This document shows positions 38,476 through 47,107 of a stretch of 64,000 bases of DNA, piece after piece. The stretch's first letter is position 1; the number at the start of each line of letters is the position of its first letter. A model generated the notes under the pieces. The model saw nothing but the letters and a program-made list of their open reading frames with translations, ran no database searches and was not told the origin of the DNA. The stretch is from Fimbriimonadaceae bacterium (GTDB lineage Bacteria; Armatimonadota; UBA10988), in assembly GCA_020850355.1 (NCBI GenBank), contig JADZEX010000062.1:1-64000 (forward strand), given 5' to 3'. The translations under genes and the position numbers were made by a program.

Positions 38476-39138
38476 CTACTTGGCGTCGTCTTCCTCAACG
38501 TCGTCGTCTTCGTTGAGGGCCTTGATGATGGCGTCATCGCCACCGGTGAGGTCCTCGACGGAGTCGTAGGCTTCCTCGATGGCGCTGTCGATCACGAGGC
38601 AGGCGCTCCAGACCAGGTTCTCAGGCAGCTCGAAAGCGTCGAGTTCCTCGTCGTCCTCTTTCGGATCGGCCAGCACGATCTGGAACTCGGCGCCGTCCCA
38701 CTCCTTCTCGACCTCGTCCCAGATCTCCTCGTTGTCGGTGAGCAGCACCAGCACCACCTCGATGCCGTCCTCCTCATCGCCTTCCTGGTCCTTGTCCTCA
38801 TCGGCCAGGGCGGTCACGCCGGGGATTTGGCGCACGGCGGCCATCTTGTCGTCGGCGTCCTCGTCCTCGTCCTCGTCGTCGCCCTCGTCGCCCGAACCCT
38901 CGGCAATCGCGTTGAGGGCCTCTTCCAGGTCGTCCGCGTCGTCGTCGTCAAACTTCTCGGGATCCACGAAGACCACCAGCGCATCGCCGCCGGCTTCTTC
39001 GATCAGGTCCCACTCCTCGCCGTCCTCGTCGGTCACGGTCAGCGAGAGGCCTTCCTGCTTCGCGTCCTCGGCCATCGTCGGTGCGGCGTAGAGCGTGATC
39101 GCCGCGAGGGCACCCAGGCCCAGCATCCATCGCTTCAC
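38476..39138 (-). CDS. Exported, extremely acidic protein of unknown function
   Basis: A 220-residue protein starting at GTG 39138 (GGGAG lies about 7 bases upstream) with signal peptide MKRWMLGLGALAAITLYAAPTMA. By my count 79 of about 197 mature residues are Asp or Glu, about 40%, including runs such as FDDDDADDLEEA and GDDEDEDEDADDK. Between these runs are hydrophobic strands (ALVVFVDPE, IEVVLVLLT, FQIVLADP) that alternate with acidic helices. This could be a degenerate thioredoxin-like fold, and I offer that as speculation. Calcium or other cation binding, or a low-pI exported buffer protein, are possibilities. I recognise no family. Confidence 0.7.
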   Translation of the reverse strand: MKRWMLGLGALAAITLYAAPTMAEDAKQEGLSLTVTDEDGEEWDLIEEAGGDALVVFVDPEKFDDDDADDLEEALNAIAEGSGDEGDDEDEDEDADDKMAAVRQIPGVTALADEDKDQEGDEEDGIEVVLVLLTDNEEIWDEVEKEWDGAEFQIVLADPKEDDEELDAFELPENLVWSACLVIDSAIEEAYDSVEDLTGGDDAIIKALNEDDDVEEDDAK

Positions 39139-39315
39139 AAACGTTCTCCCTCTTCTGTCGGAGCACACCGCGGCGTCGCCAGCGGGCGCGCACGGACGGA
39201 TCGTCTGGCTCGTCGTCAGTCCGCCGCGGGCAGCGCCCGGGCGGTCCCGACGATTCTACTATGCTGCCAACACCGGCTCTTGTCGTGCGGCCAAGTTGAA
39301 GCGGGGCTGCCGAGC

Positions 39316-39900
39316 TCAGCCGGCCGCCGCGTTGCCGCGGGCCACTTCGCGTTCCAGCGCTGCCACCACCTGCTCCAGTTCCGGCAGCACCGGGGTGCCC
39401 TGCGACACCCGATACGCCTCGACCAGCGCGCGGTAGTACCACAGGGTGCCGTCCTGCCCGCCGCGGAAGCGCTCGAAGGTGGCAGCGCCCTCGCGCCGGT
39501 AGTCACGCCAGATCGACAGCGCGTTGTGCAGCTTGTCGGCACTGCTGACCAGCAGCACCTCGGGGCTGGCCGTCGGCACGTGAGCGATGTACAGCTCCTT
39601 GCGCTGCCGCCAGGGCGGTTTCGGGGTCACCTCGGTGTCGGAGCAGCCCAACACAATCGCGGCGACGCGCTCGCCGAAGCGCTCGCGGATGTCGGCCAGG
39701 CGGGGCTGCCCGCCGCGGTCTTCGACGGCGTCGTGGAGCAGCGCGGCAATGGCGCAGTCTTCGTCGCCACCGTAGTCGATCACGATGCCGGCGACCGCGA
39801 GCAGGTGCCCGATGTAGGGCATCTTCGACCCCTTGCGGGAATGGTCGCCGTGGACCTGCGCGGCGTAGACCAGCGCCGCCTCGAAGCGTTCCCCGTGCAT
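39316..39900 (-). CDS. HD-domain phosphohydrolase, SpoT/MESH1-like
   Basis: A 194-residue HD-domain protein. GSKMPYIGHLLAVAGIVIDY has the YIxHLxxVA pattern of (p)ppGpp hydrolases; ALLHDAVEDRGG supplies the HD pair; and VSSADKLHNALSIWRDYR the third metal site. Length and single-domain build match small alarmone hydrolases (MESH1-like) rather than bifunctional SpoT. Hydrolysis of ppGpp is inferred, not shown. The start at 39900 follows GGAGG by four bases. It is divergent from the guanylate-kinase-like gene with only 45 bp between them, a shared control region. Confidence 0.8.
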   Translation of the reverse strand: MHGERFEAALVYAAQVHGDHSRKGSKMPYIGHLLAVAGIVIDYGGDEDCAIAALLHDAVEDRGGQPRLADIRERFGERVAAIVLGCSDTEVTPKPPWRQRKELYIAHVPTASPEVLLVSSADKLHNALSIWRDYRREGAATFERFRGGQDGTLWYYRALVEAYRVSQGTPVLPELEQVVAALEREVARGNAAAG

Positions 39901-39945
39901 GTGGCCTCCCGCAGGACCCGCCGGTGGCATGGCCAACCGGCCGCC

Positions 39946-40644
39946 ATGAGTGCTGTCTTGATTATCCTGTCGGGCCCGTCGTGTGTCGGCAAGGGGCCGC
40001 TGCTGGCGGCCTGGCGCCGCGGCCACCCCGACCTGCCGTTCCGGCAGCCGGTGCTCTACACCACCCGCGCGCCACGGCCCGGGGAGCGCGAAGGGGTCGA
40101 CTGGTACTTCCGCAGCGCCGCCGAGCTGACCAGCCTCGACCGCACCAGGTTCTTTGTGCATCCGATGCGACAGCAGTGGCGGGCGGTCGATCTGCGGGAC
40201 CTGCAGCGGCTGCTGGCCGCACCTGGCCTGGTGGTCCTGGAGCTGAGCCCGCTGCAGGTGGCCGCCTTCTGCGCGCTACCGGCGCTGGCCGGCGTGCGGC
40301 GGCGCTGCGTCTTGCTGCAGCCGCTCAGCCCGGCCGAGGCGCTGGCTCTGGCCGCTGACCGACCGGTCGCCGCGGCGGTGGCCGATCTGATGCTCGGCAA
40401 GCAGGTGCAGCGCGCGCTGCGCCTCGGGCAGCGCTTCGACCTGGCGTTGTGGGACGATCTGCGGACAAGGGCGCTGGCGGCCTGGGACGAACTGACGGCC
40501 GCCGGCCCGTGGGACCTGACGCTGGTCAACCACGATGCCGAGGGCAGCGAGCACTGGTTGCACGATCCGCCGCCAGGCGACGCCGGCGCGACGTTGGCGG
40601 CAGTCCTGGCGCTGGCTCGCGCGGCGCTGGCCAGCGCGGCGTGA
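39946..40644 (+). CDS. Guanylate kinase-like protein, diverged
   Basis: A 232-residue P-loop protein whose first third matches guanylate kinase: VLIILSGPSCVGKGPLLAA, then LYTTRAPRPGEREGVDWYF with the TTR...RPGE..G.D.YF GMP-binding signature. After that it departs from the family: where guanylate kinase has FLEWA-type and GNYYGT motifs, this protein has FFVHPMRQQWRAVDLRDLQR. The Walker A ends GKGP rather than GKS/T or GKGT. It may phosphorylate another nucleotide or a protein, or bind GMP without kinase activity. The start at 39946 gives MSAVLIILSG. It is divergent from the HD phosphohydrolase. Confidence 0.7.
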   Translation: MSAVLIILSGPSCVGKGPLLAAWRRGHPDLPFRQPVLYTTRAPRPGEREGVDWYFRSAAELTSLDRTRFFVHPMRQQWRAVDLRDLQRLLAAPGLVVLELSPLQVAAFCALPALAGVRRRCVLLQPLSPAEALALAADRPVAAAVADLMLGKQVQRALRLGQRFDLALWDDLRTRALAAWDELTAAGPWDLTLVNHDAEGSEHWLHDPPPGDAGATLAAVLALARAALASAA

Positions 40645-40652
40645 GACCGCAC

Positions 40653-41522
40653 TCAGTCGCCGGGCACGCTCAAGGTCGGCTCGCCGGTCAGCCAGCCGAG
40701 GCTGCTCAGGAAGCGGTCGGCGGCCAGCAGGGTCCGTGACTTGAACGGCTCCTGGTTGAAGAACCCGTGCCCCTGGCCGTCGTAGACGATCAACTCGCAG
40801 CGCCCGCCAGCGGCCCGCAGTTGCTCTTGCAGGCGCTGCATCGTCGCCACCGGGATCAGCTTGTCCTGGCTGCCGACCTGGATCAGCGTCGGCGGGTCGT
40901 CCGCGCTGACGTTGTGGGCTGGCGAGAACTCGCGGTACCGTTCGCCGACGCGCTGCTGCCCCCAACCGCCCTCGGGCCCGTTGTCGCAGACCGGGTTGAA
41001 GAGCAGCAGGGCGTTGGCTCGCGGCGAGACCGCCAGGTCGTCGGCAGGATCGTCCAGCCCGTCGACCAGGCCCACAAAGGCCGCCAGGTGCCCGCCGGCC
41101 GAGCCGCCCCCGGCGCCGATCCGCTGGGGATCCAGGCCCAGTTCGGCGGCATGCGCCCGGACCCAGCGCAGCGCCGATTTGGCGTCTTGGCAGCAGACCG
41201 TCGGCGGGTCTTTGCCCTCGCGGCTGAGCAGCCGGTACTCGACCTGGATCGAGACTAGCCCGCGGGTCGCCAGGTAGCGGGCCTGGTCGTTGAACTGCGT
41301 CGGCTGCCCGCCGACCCAGCCGCCGCCGTGGAACCAGACCACCGCCGGCCGGCGGTCACTGGCCTGCCAGTCGGCCGGCTTGACGACGTACAGGCGCAGC
41401 GCCCGTTCACCGACGGTCTTGTAGACGTGCGGCTCGCCGGCCGGACCCTTCGGCGCCTCCTGGGCAGCCAGGGGCAGGGCGCAGCAGGCGAGCACCACCA
41501 ACACCGCCGAGGTCGATTGCAT
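40653..41522 (-). CDS. Exported alpha/beta hydrolase (esterase/lipase)
   Basis: A 289-residue secreted hydrolase with signal [32 protein letters not shown] provides the HGGG oxyanion motif, [12 protein letters not shown] the GxSxG nucleophile serine, [10 protein letters not shown] the aspartate, and DGQGHGFFN the histidine, so a full catalytic triad is present. It resembles the BD-FAE/acetyl-xylan esterase group that often removes acyl groups from polysaccharides, in keeping with the nearby glycosidases. The stop falls 9 bp from the opposing guanylate-kinase-like gene. The start at 41522 gives the signal peptide. Confidence 0.87.
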   Translation of the reverse strand: MQSTSAVLVVLACCALPLAAQEAPKGPAGEPHVYKTVGERALRLYVVKPADWQASDRRPAVVWFHGGGWVGGQPTQFNDQARYLATRGLVSIQVEYRLLSREGKDPPTVCCQDAKSALRWVRAHAAELGLDPQRIGAGGGSAGGHLAAFVGLVDGLDDPADDLAVSPRANALLLFNPVCDNGPEGGWGQQRVGERYREFSPAHNVSADDPPTLIQVGSQDKLIPVATMQRLQEQLRAAGGRCELIVYDGQGHGFFNQEPFKSRTLLAADRFLSSLGWLTGEPTLSVPGD

Positions 41523-41656
41523 CGCAGGCTCCCCGGGCGCCGTTCGCGGCGCTCGGCGGGTTCCCTGCCGAATCCCCCGTGGCCCAGCACAGAGGAGTCC
41601 ACCGCCGACGGCCAATCTCGCCCGTATCGCGCAAGGCGCAAGGTGCGAGGTACGAC

Positions 41657-42337
41657 ATGAAACGCAAGGGCTTCACCCTGATCGAGCTGCTGGTGGTCAT
41701 CGCGATCATCGCGATTTTGGCCGCCATTCTGTTTCCGGTGTTCGCCAAGGCGCGGGAGAAGGCGCGCCAGTCGAGTTGCTCGTCGAACGTCAAGCAGTTG
41801 TCGTTGGGCTATCACATGTACGCCAGCGACTACGACCAGCGCTACCCGACGGACTGGGTTACGCTGCCAGGCGGCACCCCCTGGACCAACCGCTACACCT
41901 GGCGGGCGATGATCTTCCCGTACACCAAGAACCTGCAGTTGTACACCTGTCCCAGCGACTCGACGCGGGTCTACACCGGCACCCTGGCGGGACAGTGCCT
42001 CAACGACGAGGGCAACATCCCGGCCGGCTACGGCGACAACACAATGCACTGGGACCCGGCGGTGCCGCATCCGCCAGGCACGCGTTGGGCGACCGAAGCG
42101 GAGCTGCTGGCGCCGGCTGAGCTGATCGTGATCGGCGACAGCACCGGCGGCGGGCACCAGATCTCCTACCAGCCCGACACCCTCGGCGTGGTGCGCGGCG
42201 ATGCCGCGGCGATTCGACACAACGAAGGCGCCAACTACGGCTTCGCCGATGGGCACGCCAAGTGGTTCAAGCCGTCGGCCATCGAGGACACCACCACGAA
42301 GTGCCTCTGGGCCATCTCCAACCGCGGCGACCAGTAG
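41657..42337 (+). CDS. Prepilin-type protein with DUF1559-type tail, second copy
   Basis: A 226-residue pseudopilin-like protein. The leader MKRKG is followed by [20 protein letters not shown] and [16 protein letters not shown], identical at the protein level to the other copy over that region, then diverging. The tail has the usual H-X9-DG end ([18 protein letters not shown]). The start at 41657 gives a five-residue leader to the cleavage site glycine. It follows an esterase gene in divergent orientation and ends in a strong hairpin. Such proteins form large families whose function is mostly unproved; an extracellular scaffold or pilus-like role is plausible. Confidence 0.9.
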   Translation: MKRKGFTLIELLVVIAIIAILAAILFPVFAKAREKARQSSCSSNVKQLSLGYHMYASDYDQRYPTDWVTLPGGTPWTNRYTWRAMIFPYTKNLQLYTCPSDSTRVYTGTLAGQCLNDEGNIPAGYGDNTMHWDPAVPHPPGTRWATEAELLAPAELIVIGDSTGGGHQISYQPDTLGVVRGDAAAIRHNEGANYGFADGHAKWFKPSAIEDTTTKCLWAISNRGDQ

Positions 42338-42344
42338 TCGTCAC

Positions 42345-42381
42345 GACCGGCGGGCGGAGCCCAGCGTTCCGCCCGCCGGTC
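42345..42381. terminator. Hairpin between pseudopilin and opcA genes
   Basis: GACCGGCGGGCGGA (42345-42358) pairs with TCCGCCCGCCGGTC (42368-42381), a perfect 14-bp stem with a 9-nt loop, between two converging genes. No T tract. Confidence 0.65.
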
Positions 42382-42395
42382 GGCCACTGGCGGGC

Positions 42396-43559
42396 TCAGC
42401 CCGGTGCGCCGTCCCAGCCCAGAATCCAGGCCGCCTGACGCAACGCCGCATCGCGGGTCTGGTTGACCGGCGGGCTGCTCAGCGCGTGGAGCAACACCTC
42501 CAGAGGCTCCGGACGCGACGCCGGCATCCGGCTCGGCAAGCGGCACCAGGCGGCGTGGTGCGCTTCCACCCGCAACTCGCGCGGCCGGTCGTGCAAGCGT
42601 TCGAGTTGCCACGAGGCGTCGGCGACCGGGGCTTCCAGGGTCAGCCGCTGCAACCGTCCGGGCCGCCCGTCGGCCACTGGGACGGTCGCCAGAGTCACCC
42701 GGCCGGCCCCGCCCGGGCGCTGCCAGCGCGTCCGGCTGACCACCGTCTGGTCGGCGTCCGGCACCTGCGGTCCCAGCTCCTCGGTGGCCGCCGGCTGCCA
42801 GCCGAGGCGCCCGGCCGCCCAGGCCGCCAGCAGCGCCGCCGGCAGCAGCTCGCCGGGCCCCCCGGCGGCGCTGACCACTTCGAGGCGTTCGATCTGCTGC
42901 AGGGTCGCCGCGTCGGCGAGACCGTCAAACAGCCGCGCGGTGCCCTCGCGCCACTTCGCTGCGCGGAACCAGGCGAGGTCGCCGAGCGGTTCGCACTCCT
43001 CGCTGCGCAGCGCCTGGTAGACCGCCGCGGGTTCGGCGGCGTAGGTCAGGTCGGTCAGGCAGCGGTCGAGCACCCGGCCGAGCTTGGCCCCAAAGCCCGG
43101 CGGCGGCGCCGTCGGCAGGTCCCACCAGAGCGTCGCCGGGACGTCCGGCTCCAGCAACGGCAAGATGGTGCCTGGCAACTGCGGCAACGCGGCCGGGCCG
43201 CAACGCAGTTGGATCCGCTCGCTGCAGACCTGCGGCTGGCCGGGTGCGGCCAGGTGACAGGCCGCCGAGACCGCGGCCTGCAGGCTGCCTGCGGCGGGGT
43301 CGACCAGCACCAGAATGGCCCGACTGGGATGCTCGGCGGAGACCTGGTTCCAGAGACTGCCCACCACGGCCGCCCGGACTGCGCTGGTGACGACCACCTC
43401 GGTGCCCAGGCTGACCCGCGTGAACGCCGGCAGGTCGCCGCTCTGCGCCTCCTCGGCCGCTGGTCGCCAAAGCGCCGCGAGCGTCGCTTCGATGGCGGGC
43501 GGCGGCACCGCCAGGGCGGCGCCCTCCAGGAACTCCCGGACGTCGGCGTCAACGGTCAT
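42396..43559 (-). CDS. opcA: Glucose-6-phosphate dehydrogenase assembly protein OpcA
   Basis: OpcA activates glucose-6-phosphate dehydrogenase in cyanobacteria and actinobacteria. The 387-residue protein matches the family in its order: an N-terminal region, then SLWNQVSAEHPSRAILVLVD, VCSERIQLRCG, LPLLEPDVPATLWWDLP, and C-terminal SRTRWQRPGGAGRVTLA. The gene lies directly after zwf (13 bp), the typical arrangement. The start at 43559 has GAGGAGG 8-9 bases upstream. There is no membrane segment. The activation role rests on the family and neighbour, not on sequence features alone. Confidence 0.88.
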   Translation of the reverse strand: MTVDADVREFLEGAALAVPPPAIEATLAALWRPAAEEAQSGDLPAFTRVSLGTEVVVTSAVRAAVVGSLWNQVSAEHPSRAILVLVDPAAGSLQAAVSAACHLAAPGQPQVCSERIQLRCGPAALPQLPGTILPLLEPDVPATLWWDLPTAPPPGFGAKLGRVLDRCLTDLTYAAEPAAVYQALRSEECEPLGDLAWFRAAKWREGTARLFDGLADAATLQQIERLEVVSAAGGPGELLPAALLAAWAAGRLGWQPAATEELGPQVPDADQTVVSRTRWQRPGGAGRVTLATVPVADGRPGRLQRLTLEAPVADASWQLERLHDRPRELRVEAHHAAWCRLPSRMPASRPEPLEVLLHALSSPPVNQTRDAALRQAAWILGWDGAPG

Positions 43560-43572
43560 CGCCGGCACCTCC

Positions 43573-45111
43573 TCACAGCCGCCGCCAGGCGTGGTCGGCC
43601 AGCAGCAGCCGGTCGGCGGCCGGTGGACCCCAGGTGCCGGCCTCATAGGTCGTCATTCCGGCCGGCCCCTGCGCCGCAAGGCCGTCCAGCAGGCTGCTCA
43701 CAAAGCGCCAGGCGTACTGCACCTCGTCGTCGCGGGTGAACAGCGTGCTGTCGCCGATCAGCGCGTCGAGGATCAGCCGTTCGTAGGCCTCCGGTGAGGC
43801 CGTCCCGAAGGCGCTACCGTAGTTGAAGTCCATCTTCACCTGCCGCCGCTGCAGGCGCATTCCGGGGACCTTCGAGAGGAAGCTCAGCGAGAGGCCTTCA
43901 TCCGGCTGCAGCCGCAGCACGAGGGTGTTGCCGGACGGGTCGTCGGGGTTCTGGAACAGCGCCAGCGGCGGCTGGCGGAAGGTCACCGCAATCTCGCTGG
44001 CGCGCTTCGGCAACCGCTTGCCGTGGCGCAGGTAGAACGGCACGCCCGACCAGCGCCAGGTGCGCAGCTCGGTCCGCAACGCCACGAACGTCTCGGTCGC
44101 CGAGTCGGCCGCGACGCCGTCCTCTTCACGGTACCCGAGGGCCTCCTCGCCCAGCAAATAGCCCCGCGTGTACTGGCCCCGCACGACCTGCGTGGCGACC
44201 TGCTCGGCGCTGAGCGGCGCCAGCGCCTGCAGCACCTTGGCCTTCTCGTCGCGAATCGCCTCGGCGTGCCAAGCGGCGGGCGGCTCCATCGCCACCAAGC
44301 TGAGGAGCTGCATCATGTGGTTCTGAACCATGTCGCGCAGCGCCCCGGCCCGCTCGTAGAACGGCCCGCGGCGGCCCTCCATGCCGACGGTCTCGGCGAC
44401 GGTGATCTGCACGGCCTCGATGTAACGCCGGTCCCAGAGCGGCTCGAAGATGGCGTTGCCGAAGCGCAGCGTGAGGATGTTCTGCACCGTCTCCTTGCCC
44501 AGGTAGTGGTCGATGCGGTAGATCTGGCGCTCGCGCAACAACCCGCGGAGGTGCGTCGAGAGCGCCTCGGCCGAGGTCAGGTCGGTCCCGAACGGCTTCT
44601 CGACGACCACCCGCGTCCACCGGCCGCCGGACTCGCCCAGCAGACCGACCGCGCCAAGTTGGCTGGGAATGCTGGCGAAGAACTCCGGCGCCACGGCGAG
44701 GTAGAAGAGTCGGTTGCCGGCGGTGCCCCAGCGACGGTCGATGTCGTCCAGGCGAACCCGCAGGTCGGCATACTGCGCCGGGTTGCCAAACTCGCAGGCC
44801 TGGTAGCCCAGCCGCTGCGCAAAGGCCTCCCAGACGGCGGGGTCGAGCGGCTGGTGGCGCGAGTACTTCGCCACCGCCTGCTGCATCGCCGTGCGCCACT
44901 GGAGATCGCTCTGCGGCTTGCGAGAGACGCCCAACACGTAGAACTCGGCCGGCGTGAGGCCCTCGCGAGCCAGGTTGTAGAGCGCCGGGAGCAGCTTGCG
45001 GGCGCAAAGGTCACCGGTCGCGCCAAACAGCACGAAGCAGCACGGCCCCGGCGCGGTGGCGCGGCCGAGGCCTTCACGGAAGGGGTTGGCGAGAGGTGTG
45101 GCGTGGTCCAT
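43573..45111 (-). CDS. zwf: Glucose-6-phosphate 1-dehydrogenase
   Basis: The enzyme oxidises glucose-6-phosphate to 6-phosphogluconolactone with NADP, entering the oxidative pentose phosphate pathway. The 512-residue chain has the N-terminal FVLFGATGDLCARKLLPAL nucleotide-binding fold, RIDHYLGKETVQNIL around the catalytic His, VVVEKPFGTDLTSA, and the conserved QNHMMQLLSLVAMEPP. The start at 45111 (ATG) is used; an in-frame TTG three bases earlier is possible. It heads a zwf-opcA pair and is divergent from the chemotaxis-receptor gene, with paired direct repeats in the intervening region. Confidence 0.95.
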   Translation of the reverse strand: MDHATPLANPFREGLGRATAPGPCCFVLFGATGDLCARKLLPALYNLAREGLTPAEFYVLGVSRKPQSDLQWRTAMQQAVAKYSRHQPLDPAVWEAFAQRLGYQACEFGNPAQYADLRVRLDDIDRRWGTAGNRLFYLAVAPEFFASIPSQLGAVGLLGESGGRWTRVVVEKPFGTDLTSAEALSTHLRGLLRERQIYRIDHYLGKETVQNILTLRFGNAIFEPLWDRRYIEAVQITVAETVGMEGRRGPFYERAGALRDMVQNHMMQLLSLVAMEPPAAWHAEAIRDEKAKVLQALAPLSAEQVATQVVRGQYTRGYLLGEEALGYREEDGVAADSATETFVALRTELRTWRWSGVPFYLRHGKRLPKRASEIAVTFRQPPLALFQNPDDPSGNTLVLRLQPDEGLSLSFLSKVPGMRLQRRQVKMDFNYGSAFGTASPEAYERLILDALIGDSTLFTRDDEVQYAWRFVSSLLDGLAAQGPAGMTTYEAGTWGPPAADRLLLADHAWRRL

Positions 45112-45273
45112 CAACGGTCTTCCGGCGGTAGTGTGGCACCACCAACCACCAGCCGCAGGCTGGATGTCAACTGACAGTCAACTACCCCTTAAACGGTCCC
45201 TTCTGGCGGACGATGCACCAACTGCCGGCGCCGCTCGCGGAGCGGCGGTCCGGCCGACCAACGGGAGGCTGCC

Positions 45274-47100
45274 ATGTGGCGCAACGCGAGTTTCCGGACC
45301 CGGCTACTGCTGGGGATGCTGCCCTTGATGCTGGCGGCGATGACCACCTTGGGGCTGGTCTCCTACCGCAGCGCGGCACGGGCCTTGGAGCAGCAGTCCA
45401 ACGGCAGCCTGGAGCAGTCCGTGGCGCTGGCCGCCACGCACCTCGACGACTGGCTGCTGGCGCGTGAACGCGACGCGCGGCTGTTCACGGCCCAGGCCGT
45501 CTTCCGCGATGCCCTGGGCGGCAAGCGGGTCGCGGAGGCCCAAGAGCGCCTCGGCAAGCTGCGCGAGCAGGCGCCGTTCCTCGAGAACCTTAGCCTGTGC
45601 GATGCCCGGGGCGTGGTGGTGATGGAAGCGGTCGACACGCGAGCCGCCGGCCAGCCGCTGGCCGCCACCCCGGACTGGCCACAGCACCTCGAGCGAGCCG
45701 CCGCGGGGGACTCGCTGCTGGGCGAGCCCGTCGCCTCGGCCCTGTCCGGCGCGCCAGTCTGCCTGGTGACGGCGCCCATCACCAACAAAGGAGCCACCGT
45801 CGGGCTGCTCGGCATGCCGGTCAGCCTGGCTGCCTACAGCGACCAGTTCCTGAAGCCGTTCAAGCTCGGGCAGACTGGCTACTTCTTCCTGACCGACAGC
45901 AAGGGCCTGATGCTGGCGCACCCGAAGCCGGAAGAGGTGCTCCGGCTGGACCTCTCCAAAGAGAGCTGGGGGGCACAGTACCTGGCCGCCAAGTCCGGGC
46001 TGCTGGAGTACACCTTCCGCGGGACCCGCAAGAACTGCGCGCCGCGGGCCCTGGAGCATCGGCCGTGGCAGCTCGCGCTGACCATCAACCACGACGAGTT
46101 CTTGGCCCCCGCGCGACGCCTGCGTACGATCCTGCAACTCCTCACCGTGGTCGCCGTGGTGGCGCTGGTGCTGGTCGCCTTCGCCCTCACCGGCTCGATC
46201 GCCCGTACCATTCGAAGCACCTCGGCCGGGCTGCTGACCGGCGCCAATGAGATCACCGCCGCCTCGGCGCAGGTCGCGGCGACCGGTCAGGACCTGGCCT
46301 CGGGGGCCAGTCAGCAGGCGGCCAGCGTCGAGGAAACCTCGGCCGCGCTGGTGGAGATTGCCGCCACCACGCGCCGCAACGCCGACCACGCCGACGAAGC
46401 CAACCGCTGCGTGCAACAGGCCGACGCGCGGATCGGCGAAGGGCAAGCGGTGATGGGCCGCCTGACCGGCGCCGTGGACGAGATCCAGAGCACCTCCAAT
46501 GAGACCGCGCGGATCCTCAAGACGATCGACGAGATTGCCTTCCAGACCAACCTGCTGGCGCTCAACGCCGCGGTCGAGGCGGCCCGGGCAGGAGAGGCCG
46601 GGCGCGGCTTCGCGGTGGTCGCCGAAGAGGTCCGCAGCCTGGCGCGCCGGGCGGGCGACGCCTCCCGGCAGACCGCCGCGCTGGTCGAGGCAGCCGCCAG
46701 CAGTGCCAAGCGCGGGGTCGCGATGACCGCCGAGGCCGTCGCCGCGCTCAGCGGGATTGCCGACAGCGCGCGCCAGGTCAGCGTGCTGGTCGGCGAGATC
46801 GCCAGCGGCTCACGGGAGCAGGCGACGGGGATCGAACAGGTCTCGCAATCCGTCCAGGAGTTCGACCGCCTGACGCAATCCAACGCCGCCGGGGCTGAGG
46901 AAACGGCGGCCGCCAGCGAGGAACTGGCGGCGCAGGCGACGCAGGTCGAAGCGCTCGTCGCGGAGCTCTTGCTGGTGGTCGAGGGCAGCCGCCCGCAGGC
47001 GGCCTGGACGGCGCCGCCACCGCCGGCCGCCACGCGACCGACGAGGGCGCCTGCAGCCGCGGTACCGACGGCGCTGGAGCCCGCGGAAGCCTTGGCCTGA
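45274..47100 (+). CDS. Methyl-accepting chemotaxis protein
   Basis: A 608-residue receptor. TM1 ([20 protein letters not shown]) and TM2 ([19 protein letters not shown], near residue 290) bracket a periplasmic Cache-like sensor region ([19 protein letters not shown]). The cytoplasmic part is a long coiled coil with the conserved hairpin tip [20 protein letters not shown], followed by [20 protein letters not shown] see no clear HAMP domain between TM2 and the signalling coil, which is unusual. No CheB/CheR-tethering pentapeptide is present at the C-terminus. It signals to CheA-CheW, none of which are in the window. The start at 45274 follows GGGAGG by about 8 bases. Confidence 0.9.
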   Translation: MWRNASFRTRLLLGMLPLMLAAMTTLGLVSYRSAARALEQQSNGSLEQSVALAATHLDDWLLARERDARLFTAQAVFRDALGGKRVAEAQERLGKLREQAPFLENLSLCDARGVVVMEAVDTRAAGQPLAATPDWPQHLERAAAGDSLLGEPVASALSGAPVCLVTAPITNKGATVGLLGMPVSLAAYSDQFLKPFKLGQTGYFFLTDSKGLMLAHPKPEEVLRLDLSKESWGAQYLAAKSGLLEYTFRGTRKNCAPRALEHRPWQLALTINHDEFLAPARRLRTILQLLTVVAVVALVLVAFALTGSIARTIRSTSAGLLTGANEITAASAQVAATGQDLASGASQQAASVEETSAALVEIAATTRRNADHADEANRCVQQADARIGEGQAVMGRLTGAVDEIQSTSNETARILKTIDEIAFQTNLLALNAAVEAARAGEAGRGFAVVAEEVRSLARRAGDASRQTAALVEAAASSAKRGVAMTAEAVAALSGIADSARQVSVLVGEIASGSREQATGIEQVSQSVQEFDRLTQSNAAGAEETAAASEELAAQATQVEALVAELLLVVEGSRPQAAWTAPPPPAATRPTRAPAAAVPTALEPAEALA

Positions 47101-47107
47101 GCCCGCC

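Noticed and set aside
35778-38516. 912-residue plus-strand frame opposite the GH5-like gene
   Set aside because: It is antisense shadow with His/Gln/Val-rich composition; the minus-strand protein has catalytic motifs and a signal peptide.
38170-39945. N-terminal extension of the guanylate-kinase-like protein
   Set aside because: The open frame upstream is antisense to the acidic-protein and HD genes; the protein begins properly at MSAVLIILSG.
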